This document shows positions 17,692 to 27,342 of a DNA stretch of 64,000 nt, piece after piece. The stretch is from contig NZ_QKWN01000004.1 in the NCBI RefSeq assembly GCF_007279655.1, forward strand, positions 310,001-374,000, given 5' to 3'. The DNA is from Robertkochia solimangrovi. GTDB lineage: Bacteria; Bacteroidota; Bacteroidia; Flavobacteriales; Flavobacteriaceae. The translations under genes and the position numbers were made by a program. Under the pieces are notes generated by a model that saw only the letters and a program-made list of their open reading frames with translations, searched no databases and had not been told where the DNA came from. The stretch's first letter is position 1. The number at the start of each line of letters is the position of its first letter.

Positions 17692-20600
17692 TTAGAATTT
17701 AAGATTAAGGTTGAACCCGAGACTTCTTGTAGTAGGAAGGTTATTATATAACACCCCTTGTGCGAAGTTACTGGTCGAATAACTCGACTCAGGATCGAAA
17801 TTATCGATCTCTTTGTAGAAGAAGAACAGGTTTCTTCCGATAAGACTGATAGAAGCACTGTTTATAAAAGTATTATCCAACAGTTTAGAAGGGAAATTAT
17901 ACGTAAGCGCCACCTCTCTCATTCTCACATTGGTCTGATCATATACGTAGTTGGAAGAGATTCCACTTACCGACCCCCAATATTGCTGAGCGGTGATATT
18001 GCTGGTATTTGCAACATATCCTCCAGCACCATCTTCGATAAATCCATCAACTACTACACCATCTTCGCGATATTCAAGTGTTCTTGTAGATACACCTGCG
18101 CCATCAAGTGAAGCATCGGTTCCCGAATAAATTTCTCCACCCAGTCTGAAATCCACAAGGAATCTCAATCCAAGGTTTCCAAACTTGAGGTTATTGGTCA
18201 GACCTCCGGTCATATCCGGCTGATAATTTCCAAGTTTTACAAGTTCATCAGTTCCCTGAGGCCTTCCATTTGCATCAAGCAACAAAGCTCCCGCATTTGG
18301 TCCTTCAGGCACACGCTTATAATCTCTACCCCAGATCTCGCCGAATTCACCACCAACGGTAGCCTGAACTGCGATATTTCCTCCATTACTTGATGAGAAG
18401 GTAAAACTTTCCAGATCATCGATAAGTTCTTCCAGTTTGTTAGTGTTCTTAGCGATGTTTGCAGAAACTTCCCATTCGAATTTATCCGTTTTGACCGGTG
18501 TACCTCCGATGAGCAATTCAAAACCTTTGTTGGTCATTCTACCCACATTCTCTCTAAAGAAATTATACCCGGTTGATTCCGGAACCGGTACATCGAAAAT
18601 CAGATCTTCCGATTCAATACTATAGTAAGAAGCATCGAAGAAAAGTCTGTCCTGAAGCATACGGAACTCTACACCAAATTCAAGTGAAGTAACTGATTCC
18701 GGTTTAAGATCTTCATTAGCCTTTACAGATCTTCTTCCGATCTGCGTAAGCCCTAGATATCCGTTTGAAGCCAGTTCAAAAGTATCGTATAACTGGTATA
18801 CGCCGGTATCATTACCTACCTGAGCCCAGCTCGCTCTTAATTTAAGGAAGTTAAACAATCCATCCTGAAAATCAAAGGCAGTAGATGGAATAAAACTCAC
18901 ACTTGCAGATGGATAGAAGTAGGAACGATTATCCGGTGAAAGTGTAGAAGACCAGTCATTTCTTCCGGTAAAGTCCAGATACAGGTAATTATCATAGGCA
19001 AATGAAAAGGCTCCGTAAAGAGAGTTCACCTTTTTCTCCTGTAGCGGAGTATAGGTCTGCATCGGATCAACCAGGTTCGATACCGTTACCCGTGTAGGGA
19101 TCTTAAATCCTCTACCATTGATTCCGATTTGTTTATACGTACGATAGGAATGATTTCCACCAAAACTCGCATTAAGATTAAGTTTTTCTGTAATGTTCTT
19201 ATTTGCGGTTAAAAGGAAATCAACGTTAGTCTCACCAAAAGTATTCTCGGTGATACTCAATGCTCCCTGTGGCTGATAGTGATGGCCATATTGATTTGCA
19301 GAATACGTGTCATGCTTCACCTGGTCAGTACCTACTCGAACGAAGGCAGACAACCAGTCGGTAAATGCATAATCAACCTTGGCAAAACCATTAACTCTGT
19401 GACGTGAATCTTCGTTCACATCATGTAATTGCATCCAATACGGGTTACCACCTGTTGAATTCCAACTGATGGAAGCATAAGGATTGTCAGGATTAACAGG
19501 ATTCTCAAGATCCTGATAACGCTTAAGGTCATCTAACATCACATTTCTTGGCATTGTATACACCCATGCCAAAACTCCTTCAGTACCCTGAAGTGCTCTG
19601 TTAGTAGCATCCTGAGTAAAATAGGTAACTTTTGCATCAAGAGTCAGCTTATCTGTTAGTTTAGAATAGCCTCTCAGGTTAAAGTTATGTCGTTTGATAT
19701 CTGAATTAGGAAGTATAGAACTCGCATCTGTATTCGTATAGGAAAACAATACATTCGATTTCTCATCACCTCCCGTAAGGGTGATCGCATTGGTAAAAGT
19801 GGTTCCTGTCTTAAAGAAATCTTTTACGTTATCCGGCTGTGCAACATAAGGTCTGTTCTCACCGGTATAATAGAACTGTGAAGATCCGTCAAAAGCAGGA
19901 CCCCATGAATTTGCAGACTTAACCGCATTAACCTGCTCTTCAAATGAACCAGCTGTAGGTATCTGAGGAAAGTTACCTTCACTACCTCTTCCGTATTCAT
20001 TCTGATATTCCGGAAGCAGCAATGGATTTTCAAAAGTAGCCGATGAGGAGATCGCTACTCCTAATCCTCTGCCTGAAGTACCCTTCTTGGTAGTGATAAG
20101 AATCACCCCGTTACTCGCACGTGAACCATAAAGCGCTGCTGCGTTAGGCCCTTTAAGAACGGTCATTGTTTCTATATCTTCAGGGTTGATATCGGAAATA
20201 CCGGTACCATAATCTGCACGGCTATATTCCGAAGTGCTGCTACCAGCAGCAGAACCTACCCCTGAGTTATCGATCGGAATTCCATCTACCACATATAATG
20301 GCTGGTTATTCCCAGTGATAGAGTTATTACCCCTGATCACAACTCTGGAACCTCCACCGGGTCCTGATGTTGATTGCGTAATTACCACACCGGCAACCTT
20401 ACCGGAGAGGGAATTAACAACGTTAGGATCCTTAGTGGTGTTCAGATCTTCATTATTAAGTTCGGTCACTGCGTAACCCAGTGCCTTTTTCTCCCTCGAA
20501 ACCCCGAGGGCTGTTACAACAACTTCTCCCAGTTGCTCCGCATCCTCGGTCAAAGACACATTGATCACCGACTGACTTCCTACGGTAACGGACTTATCTG

Positions 20601-20838
20601 CGAATCCCAGATAAGAGAATTCCAAAACAGCATCTCCGGAAACCTCGATGGAGTACTTTCCGTCAAAATCAGTGGTAGCCCCCACGGTGGTGCCCTGAAC
20701 TACAACGCTCACTCCGGGGAGTGGCATTCCGTCACCTGCCGAGGTAACAGTCCCCGACACCGTACGGTTTTGCGCGAATACTGCCGTTGAAAGCAAAGCA
20801 AACGCACATAGTAAAAAAGATTGTAAATTCTTACACAT
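17692..20838 (-). CDS. SusC/RagA-family TonB-linked outer-membrane transporter
   Basis: 1048-residue TonB-dependent transporter. The signal peptide ends at AVFAQ (~23). A CarboxypepD_reg-like domain (~24-105) opens RTVSGTVTSAGDGMPLPGV, followed by the GEVVVTALG segment and a plug domain with LYVVDGIPIDNSGV, characteristic of SusC. The remainder is the 22-strand barrel, ending SLGFNLNLKF. It imports oligosaccharides with its SusD partner encoded 6 bp downstream. A 31-bp element shared with the CBM9-led operon lies about 100 bp before the start. Confidence 0.95.
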   Translation of the reverse strand: MCKNLQSFLLCAFALLSTAVFAQNRTVSGTVTSAGDGMPLPGVSVVVQGTTVGATTDFDGKYSIEVSGDAVLEFSYLGFADKSVTVGSQSVINVSLTEDAEQLGEVVVTALGVSREKKALGYAVTELNNEDLNTTKDPNVVNSLSGKVAGVVITQSTSGPGGGSRVVIRGNNSITGNNQPLYVVDGIPIDNSGVGSAAGSSTSEYSRADYGTGISDINPEDIETMTVLKGPNAAALYGSRASNGVILITTKKGTSGRGLGVAISSSATFENPLLLPEYQNEYGRGSEGNFPQIPTAGSFEEQVNAVKSANSWGPAFDGSSQFYYTGENRPYVAQPDNVKDFFKTGTTFTNAITLTGGDEKSNVLFSYTNTDASSILPNSDIKRHNFNLRGYSKLTDKLTLDAKVTYFTQDATNRALQGTEGVLAWVYTMPRNVMLDDLKRYQDLENPVNPDNPYASISWNSTGGNPYWMQLHDVNEDSRHRVNGFAKVDYAFTDWLSAFVRVGTDQVKHDTYSANQYGHHYQPQGALSITENTFGETNVDFLLTANKNITEKLNLNASFGGNHSYRTYKQIGINGRGFKIPTRVTVSNLVDPMQTYTPLQEKKVNSLYGAFSFAYDNYLYLDFTGRNDWSSTLSPDNRSYFYPSASVSFIPSTAFDFQDGLFNFLKLRASWAQVGNDTGVYQLYDTFELASNGYLGLTQIGRRSVKANEDLKPESVTSLEFGVEFRMLQDRLFFDASYYSIESEDLIFDVPVPESTGYNFFRENVGRMTNKGFELLIGGTPVKTDKFEWEVSANIAKNTNKLEELIDDLESFTFSSSNGGNIAVQATVGGEFGEIWGRDYKRVPEGPNAGALLLDANGRPQGTDELVKLGNYQPDMTGGLTNNLKFGNLGLRFLVDFRLGGEIYSGTDASLDGAGVSTRTLEYREDGVVVDGFIEDGAGGYVANTSNITAQQYWGSVSGISSNYVYDQTNVRMREVALTYNFPSKLLDNTFINSASISLIGRNLFFFYKEIDNFDPESSYSTSNFAQGVLYNNLPTTRSLGFNLNLKF

Positions 20839-20924
20839 ACATTTTTGAATTTAAGTTAGCTTAGTTAATATTCGTTTTCCGAATTAATTCATTGATTAAA
20901 TGTTGCAATAATGTTAAGTCTTTG

Positions 20925-20955
20925 AAAAGTTTTTCGACCAACAACGGCAATGAAA
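20925..20955 (-). promoter_or_regulatory. 31-bp shared upstream element, susC copy
   Basis: Read on the minus strand: TTTCA, two variable bases, GC, one variable base, the core GTTGTTGGTC, one variable base, AAAAA, then a T-rich tail. It matches the copy at 27264-27294 in 25 of 31 positions by hand alignment, and the 10-bp core is identical. The core lies ~98 bp before the susC ATG, a distance consistent with an activator site or extended promoter. I saw the core nowhere else in the window. Confidence 0.6.
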
Positions 20956-21299
20956 CTCCAAATAACTTTACGCAAACGTTATAGTATTTTCTAAAATTAT
21001 CTTAAAAAATGGTCTGAACCGATGAAAACGCAAGGTCTCACACGTCACCACACCCCCGAAATACCCTTAAAAACAAAGAATTACGGAGCCAAACATCAAA
21101 TCCCGGAACTTTCAATACAAAATCAGGAGTTCACCAAATCAGAATTTCTCCGAACGACATATTTCGAGCGATGAATGCAACTAAAGAATCACGCTGTATT
21201 CAGACACAAAAAATCCCGCTCTCAAAAGAAAACAGGATCTTGAATACTTGTAAATTTAACAATGGTAAGAAACCGGAGACACCCCTTTTCAGGGATCTT
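20956..21299 (-). other. Gap between susC control element and GH20 stop
   Basis: No gene supported. A plausible leftward terminator for the GH20 operon sits at 21207-21238 (see separate entry). A 50-codon rightward frame at 21022-21174 looks like chance. Nothing else recognised. Confidence 0.4.
21207..21238 (-). terminator. Possible terminator of the GH20 operon
   Basis: On the minus strand ATCCTG pairs with CGGGAT (one G-T pair) across a 14-nt loop and is followed by TTTTTTG. It lies ~60 bp past the GH20 stop. The short stem and large loop keep confidence moderate. Confidence 0.5.
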
Positions 21300-23855
21300 T
21301 TAATTTAAAAATCTCCTGGTTTTATCAGGTGAGATTGACAATCCTCCCCTGCCTTCCTGATTGAATGCCCTGATAATAACTTCATCGGATACAGGCACAG
21401 GACCTGAATAGACCTTACTGGACGCATCCGGTAAACTTCCATCAGTTGTATAGCGAATTATCAGTCCGGGAATATCGATATTTGCAAACAGCGTATCATT
21501 AACAACCTTTGCTCCCGGTATCGGTATACGATAATGATATCCACCGTTTATCGTATCAAGTCCCGGAAGTTCACGTAATCCAAGTCGATTAACATATTCA
21601 TTCCAGGCCGCCTCATAGGTATCTGTGCCACTATTCCATTCAGGTGCTTCACTCCAGGCGCGTTCTGCAAGACCCACTAATTTTGGAACCATCATATATT
21701 CCATTCGTTCGGGAGACTTTACGGTTTCTGCCCAAAGTTGACCTTGAATTCCCATAATATTATTTTTACCAGATGCAGTAAGGCGTTCTTTATTCACGAG
21801 TTCGGAAGCTGGTATCGGCCTTCCGTTCACGTCCTCCTTCAGATCGTCATAGATATCAAAGGGTTTAAAACGAAAAGGTTCCTCCTCCGAGACAAAACCG
21901 CCCCAGTAAAAACCTGGCTCTCTGGAATCTTTACTATATGCCATATCAAAGTATAGATGGGTCACATTGCTCATAACCACCTTGTACCCTGCATTGGCAA
22001 GCTTATAGGCTAACTCTTCACCGCCACCACCATAGATACTGTTCCAGGCATACAACCTCAGATCATCTTTAACAAATTCGGTATTCACTATTTTTAACTC
22101 TCGTCCATCAGGAAGTTCCTCTATCGTGAGCCCGACCTCTTCCCATCCGGCAGCATGAAGTCCTCGTTCTTTTAAAATTTCTGAAAACCTGCGAAGGAAA
22201 TAAATCTTCACCTGTTCCCTTGAAAAATGACCACCTTCATCTAATGCCGCACATTTTTCTGACGCTTCCCAAACACCAAACGGAACTTCATCTCCCCCTG
22301 TATGCACCGTATTTAGTGGAAGTCCGGCAATTTCATGCATGTTTTTCAATTCATCAACAACCTTTGCCAGAAAGGTATAAGTGCTCTCGACACACGGACT
22401 TACCACATTGTCGTGGTAATTCTGAACCGACCTGTATACAGAATGATCTTCCGGATCATGTAAAAGGTATTCCTTAGCTTTGAGTGTATCTCCTTTCGAA
22501 AGGTAATAATTCTCACGGGCTTTCATGGCAACGATCGCTGCTCTTGCATGACCCGGCATATCGATCTCCGGAATCACCTCTATTTTACGCTCCCGAGCAT
22601 AGCGGAGAATCTCTATATAATCTTCCTTGGAATAAAACCCACTTCCGGATTCGCTTTCAGCTGAACCATATTGATGATGCAATCCATCAAGTTCATTCCG
22701 TGTATGAATGCGTTTCCCTCCGACAGCAGTAAGTTCCGGAAGGCCACTAATCTCAACCCTCCATCCCTCATCATCCGTCAAATGGAAATGAAACTTATTC
22801 AGCTTGTAGCGTGCCATCACATCCAGCAATTTCATCACGGCTTCCTTAGACTGGAAATTACGTGCTACATCAAGGTGTAATCCACGATATGAAAATCTGG
22901 GCATATCAATGATATCCACCCCCTCTGCCGTAGCCATTCCTCTGTTGAATTTCAACACCGACAATAAGGATTGTAACCCGTAAAAAGCACCTTTCCCGGT
23001 GACTGCTGTTAATCGAATTCCATCTTCTCCTGTATGTAACGTATAAGATTCACCGACACCAGGAGATGAAGATATATTCTCACTTAACCCCAGAAAGATA
23101 TCTGCTAAATCCGCAGAGTCTGCAAAAGCTACCTTGATTGAATCTCTGTAGACCGATTCGATTTGTTCTTTAAGGAATAATATTTCCTCTTTGAATTCCG
23201 GCGCCGAAAAAAGTTTTAAGGAACCCTGCCTTTGAAAAAACTGACCGTTTCTTTTCTCAGAAAATGGTTTAGGCGTCACCAGACCGATCTCAGATTCCTT
23301 CAATCTATGTACCCGGGTATTCTTTTGATAGATGGATTCTGCAGTTGGAACCTCCGTAAAATCTTTTGCATTACGTTTCATCATTTCAAGATTCGTAGCC
23401 ACCCTGACCGAAACTTCCGGAGTCAAAGGATGTGCATCATCTCTATCGAGTATGAAGTAGAATCCTGAAGGAGCATCGGTATCCTTGATCACCCAGCTAG
23501 CTGCAACCACAGGAATCTTCAAAGTATCACCGGGAGCAATTGGAGTATACGTGTCTGCAGGACTGATCCTATAAAAATCACCGGCAACATTCTGGATGGT
23601 GACACTTCCTGACATAGCGGTCGTATCTATAAATCGACATGCTGAATAATTCAAAAACAACTCCCAATTATCCCGGAGTGGTTCATCATTGCGATTTATT
23701 ACATCCAGCCTCGCCTGAAATGCATTTTTATCATTCAGGTTATTGGCCAAAAGTTGCCAGCTGACCTCCAGGTCAGACTGCCTTCCCTCTTCCTTCGGTT
23801 TGCAACAAACCGAAAGTAGAAGAACCATACAAATAATTGAAAATCTGAGTCTCAT
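21300..23855 (-). CDS. GH20 beta-N-acetylhexosaminidase lipoprotein
   Basis: Removes terminal beta-linked GlcNAc or GalNAc from glycans by substrate-assisted catalysis. 851 residues with lipoprotein signal MRLRFSIICMVLLLSVCC. Domains in order: chitobiase-type N-terminal beta domain (~25-160), GH20b (~170-310), GH20 barrel (~320-750) with HTGGDEVPFGVWE carrying the catalytic Asp-Glu pair, and a C-terminal Fn3-like segment (TTDGSLPDASSKVYSGPV). It is the last gene of the CBM9-GHL10-asparaginase-GH20 operon, 100 bp after the asparaginase, and sits just before susC. Anchored outside or in the periplasm. Confidence 0.94.
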   Translation of the reverse strand: MRLRFSIICMVLLLSVCCKPKEEGRQSDLEVSWQLLANNLNDKNAFQARLDVINRNDEPLRDNWELFLNYSACRFIDTTAMSGSVTIQNVAGDFYRISPADTYTPIAPGDTLKIPVVAASWVIKDTDAPSGFYFILDRDDAHPLTPEVSVRVATNLEMMKRNAKDFTEVPTAESIYQKNTRVHRLKESEIGLVTPKPFSEKRNGQFFQRQGSLKLFSAPEFKEEILFLKEQIESVYRDSIKVAFADSADLADIFLGLSENISSSPGVGESYTLHTGEDGIRLTAVTGKGAFYGLQSLLSVLKFNRGMATAEGVDIIDMPRFSYRGLHLDVARNFQSKEAVMKLLDVMARYKLNKFHFHLTDDEGWRVEISGLPELTAVGGKRIHTRNELDGLHHQYGSAESESGSGFYSKEDYIEILRYARERKIEVIPEIDMPGHARAAIVAMKARENYYLSKGDTLKAKEYLLHDPEDHSVYRSVQNYHDNVVSPCVESTYTFLAKVVDELKNMHEIAGLPLNTVHTGGDEVPFGVWEASEKCAALDEGGHFSREQVKIYFLRRFSEILKERGLHAAGWEEVGLTIEELPDGRELKIVNTEFVKDDLRLYAWNSIYGGGGEELAYKLANAGYKVVMSNVTHLYFDMAYSKDSREPGFYWGGFVSEEEPFRFKPFDIYDDLKEDVNGRPIPASELVNKERLTASGKNNIMGIQGQLWAETVKSPERMEYMMVPKLVGLAERAWSEAPEWNSGTDTYEAAWNEYVNRLGLRELPGLDTINGGYHYRIPIPGAKVVNDTLFANIDIPGLIIRYTTDGSLPDASSKVYSGPVPVSDEVIIRAFNQEGRGGLSISPDKTRRFLN

Positions 23856-23955
23856 TCTAAGTTTTCTTATCTAAAAAACAGGCATAAAAGTCCTGTATCC
23901 TTCTCCAATGGGAAAAGGATCTGTTACAAAATCCTCAATAAAAGATTATAAATCT

Positions 23956-24945
23956 TTACTGCATCTTGAAACCGGCATCGATCAGACGATTTCCTTCTGT
24001 TTCGTTACAAACCGCATAATTAAATCCAGGTCTCAGACAATAGCTGCCTGTTTCTCCGGATTTACTAAGTGCGATAAAGCCAACCTGCAAATACTCAAGA
24101 TCCGGCAGGTCTTTATAAATATTATGGATCCGTTCAACGATTTCCTCACAAGCTTCCTGTGGAGATTTTCCCTGACGCATCAATTCTACCACCATTGCAC
24201 TTCCGGCTGTTTTTATAATCGCTTCTCCCAAGCCTGTTGCTGCAGCACCCCCTACTTCATTGTCTACAAACAATCCCGCACCGATCAAAGGTGAATCTCC
24301 CACTCTACCATGCATTTTCCAGGCAGCACCTGAAGTTGTACAAGCTCCTGACAAATTACCCTCCGCATCCAGTGCCAGCATACTGATCGTATCGTGATTT
24401 TCAATATTGATCACGGGTTTATAATCTGCGGTCTCCAGCCATTTCTTATAGGCCTTTTCGGCTTCCGGCGTTAAAAGGTTCTGAGCTTCAAAACCTGAAT
24501 TCAAGGCAAACTCGCGAGCACCTTCTCCAACAAGCATAACATGTGGTGTATCTTCCATGACCTTTCGAGCTACTGAAACAGGGTGCATGATATCTTGTAG
24601 AAAAGCCACTGATCCGGCATTACTTTTATGATCCATTATACAGGCATCAAGAGTCACGACCCCATCACGATCCGGAAAACCTCCATATCCCACACTCGAC
24701 ACCTTGGGGTCGGCTTCGGTTATACGCACTCCGGCTTCAACTGCATCCAGAGCACTCTTTCCTTCTCCCATCACTTTCCATGCTTCCTCATTGGCCGCCA
24801 GTCCATGATTCCAGGTGGAGATTAATACATTCGCTCCTCTTTTTACATTTACCGGTACCCCGACTCCATTGTCAGCACATGCCTGTAAACTACCAAGAGC
24901 AAGGGTTCCCCACGCTGTGTTCTTTATAAATTTCCTTCTTTCCAT
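23956..24945 (-). CDS. N4-(beta-N-acetylglucosaminyl)-L-asparaginase (glycosylasparaginase)
   Basis: Cleaves the GlcNAc-Asn bond left after N-glycoprotein breakdown. 329 residues of the Ntn-hydrolase family. The autocleavage/nucleophile motif is HDTISMLALD with Thr186 becoming the new N-terminus of the beta chain; later motifs GACTTSGAAWKMHGRVGDSPLIGAG are split by the active-site fold (GRVGDSP, GAG). The N-terminus has a Tat-like MERRKFIKN and then LQAC, which could make it a Tat-exported lipoprotein. It closely resembles the classical flavobacterial enzyme in plan. It lies 21 bp after the GHL10-like gene in the same operon. Confidence 0.93.
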   Translation of the reverse strand: MERRKFIKNTAWGTLALGSLQACADNGVGVPVNVKRGANVLISTWNHGLAANEEAWKVMGEGKSALDAVEAGVRITEADPKVSSVGYGGFPDRDGVVTLDACIMDHKSNAGSVAFLQDIMHPVSVARKVMEDTPHVMLVGEGAREFALNSGFEAQNLLTPEAEKAYKKWLETADYKPVINIENHDTISMLALDAEGNLSGACTTSGAAWKMHGRVGDSPLIGAGLFVDNEVGGAAATGLGEAIIKTAGSAMVVELMRQGKSPQEACEEIVERIHNIYKDLPDLEYLQVGFIALSKSGETGSYCLRPGFNYAVCNETEGNRLIDAGFKMQ

Positions 24946-24966
24946 AACAATGTTTTTTTTGAAGTT

Positions 24967-26085
24967 TTAAAGCTCCATATTTTTTATCACTTCAAGATGC
25001 TCCGGTTTTAATGCGCCTCCGTCAAAGAAAGAAACCCCTTTAGCACCATTGTTTTTTGCTTCTAAAATAGCCTGCTTTAATTCTTCAGGTGTTAGCGAAG
25101 GTACAAAAACACCGGTATGCAATTCCGTATCCTTATCTTTAAGATCCGTCACTCCCTGCTTTGTAGCATAACCGATCCAATCGATCTCTTCGTTATAGAA
25201 ATTATGATAGATCATCGGTAATACCATATCGATATCCCATTTATCCCAACGTTGTCTTACCATGTGATCGGCCATTTCCGGATAAGGAAATACTGCTGCT
25301 GAAAGTTGCTTCCCATTCTCATGTACGATCTTATAAGCATCATTAACGACCGCTCTGATCTGATTCAGACGGAACTGTTTCCATTCAATATCCAATTCAG
25401 GATGCTCCATTTCTCTTGGATTCTTATGATGTAATTTCTCGAAGGTATCCACACAAACATCACAATAACAAAAATCGAACTCAGGAAGTTCAACATTCTG
25501 TTCCAGATCATACTTCGGAAGTAGACCAATCGGAAGGAATATATCACAAAAACGAATGTAATCGAGATGAACCGTACTGATCCCTTCAACTTTCGACAAA
25601 CCTTCAACAAGAGAAAGCACATGTTCTCTGGACTCTTTTCGGGTAGGACATAGCCACTGATAATAATCTACATAAGGCCTTGTATCAAAACATGATTTCC
25701 CGTCTCTGCTTACAGTATACCAATCTGGATGCTGTAAAGCAACAGAATCCCCAGGCCTGTTCATCGCCATGATCCATGCATGCACCTCCAATCCTTCCGC
25801 TTTCGCAAGAGGTGTTATGTGAGCCAGCAATTCCGGATCGGTATTCGTATTGATCAACACCGCTTCGATCCCACTGGCTGCATATTTCTTAAACTCCGCA
25901 GTATAGTCCTCATCGGTCTTTTCCTTGTTAGCTCCGGTCCATACCCAAAATTTAAAGGAGTCATTCTCTTCAACAGAAATGTCTTCTGCCATCGATGGTT
26001 CTGAGGTTTCCTGATTCTGTTTACATGCCACTGTCATCAACGACACCAGTACTAGTAGTTTGAGGTAATTCTTCATATTATTCAT
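24967..26085 (-). CDS. GHL10-like putative glycoside hydrolase lipoprotein
   Basis: 372 residues from the ATG at 26085, whose ATGA overlaps the stop of the preceding CBM9-like gene, so translation is probably coupled. A frame extension further upstream is unlikely. The lipoprotein signal ends LMTVAC. The body looks like a TIM barrel of the DUF187/GHL10 group: ILINTN-type strand AVLINTNTDP, VHLDYIRFCD (the family HLDYIR motif), DMVLPMIYHNFY and GVSFFDGG. Enzymes related to it cleave modified GlcNAc/MurNAc or other glycans, but specificity here is unknown. The Cys-rich FCYCDVC stretch (~190) is noteworthy and might bind a metal. Confidence 0.8.
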   Translation of the reverse strand: MNNMKNYLKLLVLVSLMTVACKQNQETSEPSMAEDISVEENDSFKFWVWTGANKEKTDEDYTAEFKKYAASGIEAVLINTNTDPELLAHITPLAKAEGLEVHAWIMAMNRPGDSVALQHPDWYTVSRDGKSCFDTRPYVDYYQWLCPTRKESREHVLSLVEGLSKVEGISTVHLDYIRFCDIFLPIGLLPKYDLEQNVELPEFDFCYCDVCVDTFEKLHHKNPREMEHPELDIEWKQFRLNQIRAVVNDAYKIVHENGKQLSAAVFPYPEMADHMVRQRWDKWDIDMVLPMIYHNFYNEEIDWIGYATKQGVTDLKDKDTELHTGVFVPSLTPEELKQAILEAKNNGAKGVSFFDGGALKPEHLEVIKNMEL

Positions 26086-27167
26086 TTGTTTTCGGTATAC
26101 TTTCCATCCTGATCGATGATCATAGTCTTTTGTGAGAACGGACTTTCGACCCACAGGTACCAGCCCGCTTTATGATCCACTACATGAGCCTGCATAGTTT
26201 TTCCTTCTATTGCTATGGTTTCAGGAGTCTCCTGCTGCTTTCCACGATGTAAGCGATGTTGCTTTCTCCATAGTTCATAGAGTTTCCGTTTGAGCACTTC
26301 ATCAACGTCGGGAGTCACATCCTTATCATTTTCCGGATTTTCCGAAAAATAAACATACCCCCAATGCTCAGGTTCATGCATATTGATCACTCCCTGAGGT
26401 GACCAGACCCAGTTATATTCGCGAAGATACTTCCCGTTTTCATCCTTCTTACGGCTATATTTTTTACCATCGATCTCATGATCCCAGTTGACTCTGGAAA
26501 AATTGATCCGGTAAAATCGATCAACCGGAATCTTACCGGTGGGATCCGATTCCAGAAGGGCACTCCATGGCATCGCAACTTCAAGAGTCCAGCCTTTATC
26601 CACATCGCCCGGATCATTGATCGTACCTTGCACCGATACTGCGGTTTTCAAACCTTTTATGTCCCAGTTATCGATAATGGGTCCGCCGGCCCGATAAGGT
26701 TTTACGAGCCACAGATCCCACACCGTATTCAGTGCGTTCATTTCGAACTCCATATAATTATGGGTGTCGCCATCCGGATCGATGAAAATTTCAAAATCAT
26801 TATTGTAAAAGATGATGGTGTCTCGCTGATGTAACGTACCCCACACATGTGGTTCCTGAAGTTCGGCATAGAAATACAGATACTGATCATCCCAGGCCAT
26901 CTTCATACGAGTTTGATATCGGGGAACCTTATCTCCTTCGATATCCGTAAAATCCTTTGTAAAAGGTATAGCATCCCACAAATGCTCCGCCTCACCATCG
27001 ATCTCCACAGGAACACTTAGTTTTGGAGCTATATAAACCTCCGGCATCTGCTGGGCACATAGTTGTAATGTGCCCATGAAGAGCACTAAAAAAACGGCGG
27101 TCGTCATGGCAGATCCGATCGGCATACAACCGGGATTAAAACTTACTATTCTCAACAATTTATTCAT
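26082..27167 (-). CDS. CBM9-like carbohydrate-binding protein, secreted
   Basis: About 361 residues. The core (~40-280) is a CBM9-type beta sandwich (IDGEAEHLWDAIPFTKDF, KMAWDDQYLYFYAELQEPHVWG, NDFEIFIDPDGDTHNYMEFEMNA given here in pieces: NDFEIFIDPDGD, YMEFEMNALNTVWD). A signal peptide ends at LQLCAQ. The frame stays open to an ATG at 27257, but that places the 31-bp control element only 7 bp before the start, whereas it is ~98 bp from susC. I therefore prefer the ATG at 27167 (MNKLLRIVSF), 97 bp from the element; 27125 is also possible. First gene of the operon, overlapping the next by 4 bp. Confidence 0.75.
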   Translation of the reverse strand: MNKLLRIVSFNPGCMPIGSAMTTAVFLVLFMGTLQLCAQQMPEVYIAPKLSVPVEIDGEAEHLWDAIPFTKDFTDIEGDKVPRYQTRMKMAWDDQYLYFYAELQEPHVWGTLHQRDTIIFYNNDFEIFIDPDGDTHNYMEFEMNALNTVWDLWLVKPYRAGGPIIDNWDIKGLKTAVSVQGTINDPGDVDKGWTLEVAMPWSALLESDPTGKIPVDRFYRINFSRVNWDHEIDGKKYSRKKDENGKYLREYNWVWSPQGVINMHEPEHWGYVYFSENPENDKDVTPDVDEVLKRKLYELWRKQHRLHRGKQQETPETIAIEGKTMQAHVVDHKAGWYLWVESPFSQKTMIIDQDGKYTENK

Positions 27168-27263
27168 TCCTACATTTTTCCTGATACGAGACATCGCGGT
27201 TCGCATGTCAGAAATAATATTTGTCAATTTGAAATAAATATTCATATTTTTAGGCAATTCATT

Positions 27264-27294
27264 AATAATTTTTAGACCAACAACAGCTGTGAAA
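27264..27294 (-). promoter_or_regulatory. 31-bp shared upstream element, CBM9-operon copy
   Basis: Same orientation and 25 of 31 bases identical to 20925-20955, including the core GTTGTTGGTC (minus strand, 27275-27284) and the AAAAA that follows. It lies in the 27168-27342 gap between the leftward CBM9 operon and the rightward histidine-kinase gene, so the two-component pair may also be affected. Confidence 0.6.
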
Positions 27295-27342
27295 AGCTAA
27301 ACACCAAAGCTAACCTCACCGCTAAATTAACCAACCACGCTA

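Noticed and set aside
20925-20955. Classic LytTR double-repeat site
   Set aside because: Bases such as AACGTTTGC nearby partly fit, but a pair with the usual 12-bp spacing is not found in both copies.
21022-21174. 50-codon rightward frame between susC and GH20
   Set aside because: Composition looks random, no signal, no membrane segment, no ribosome-binding hint, and it overlaps a likely terminator/leader region.
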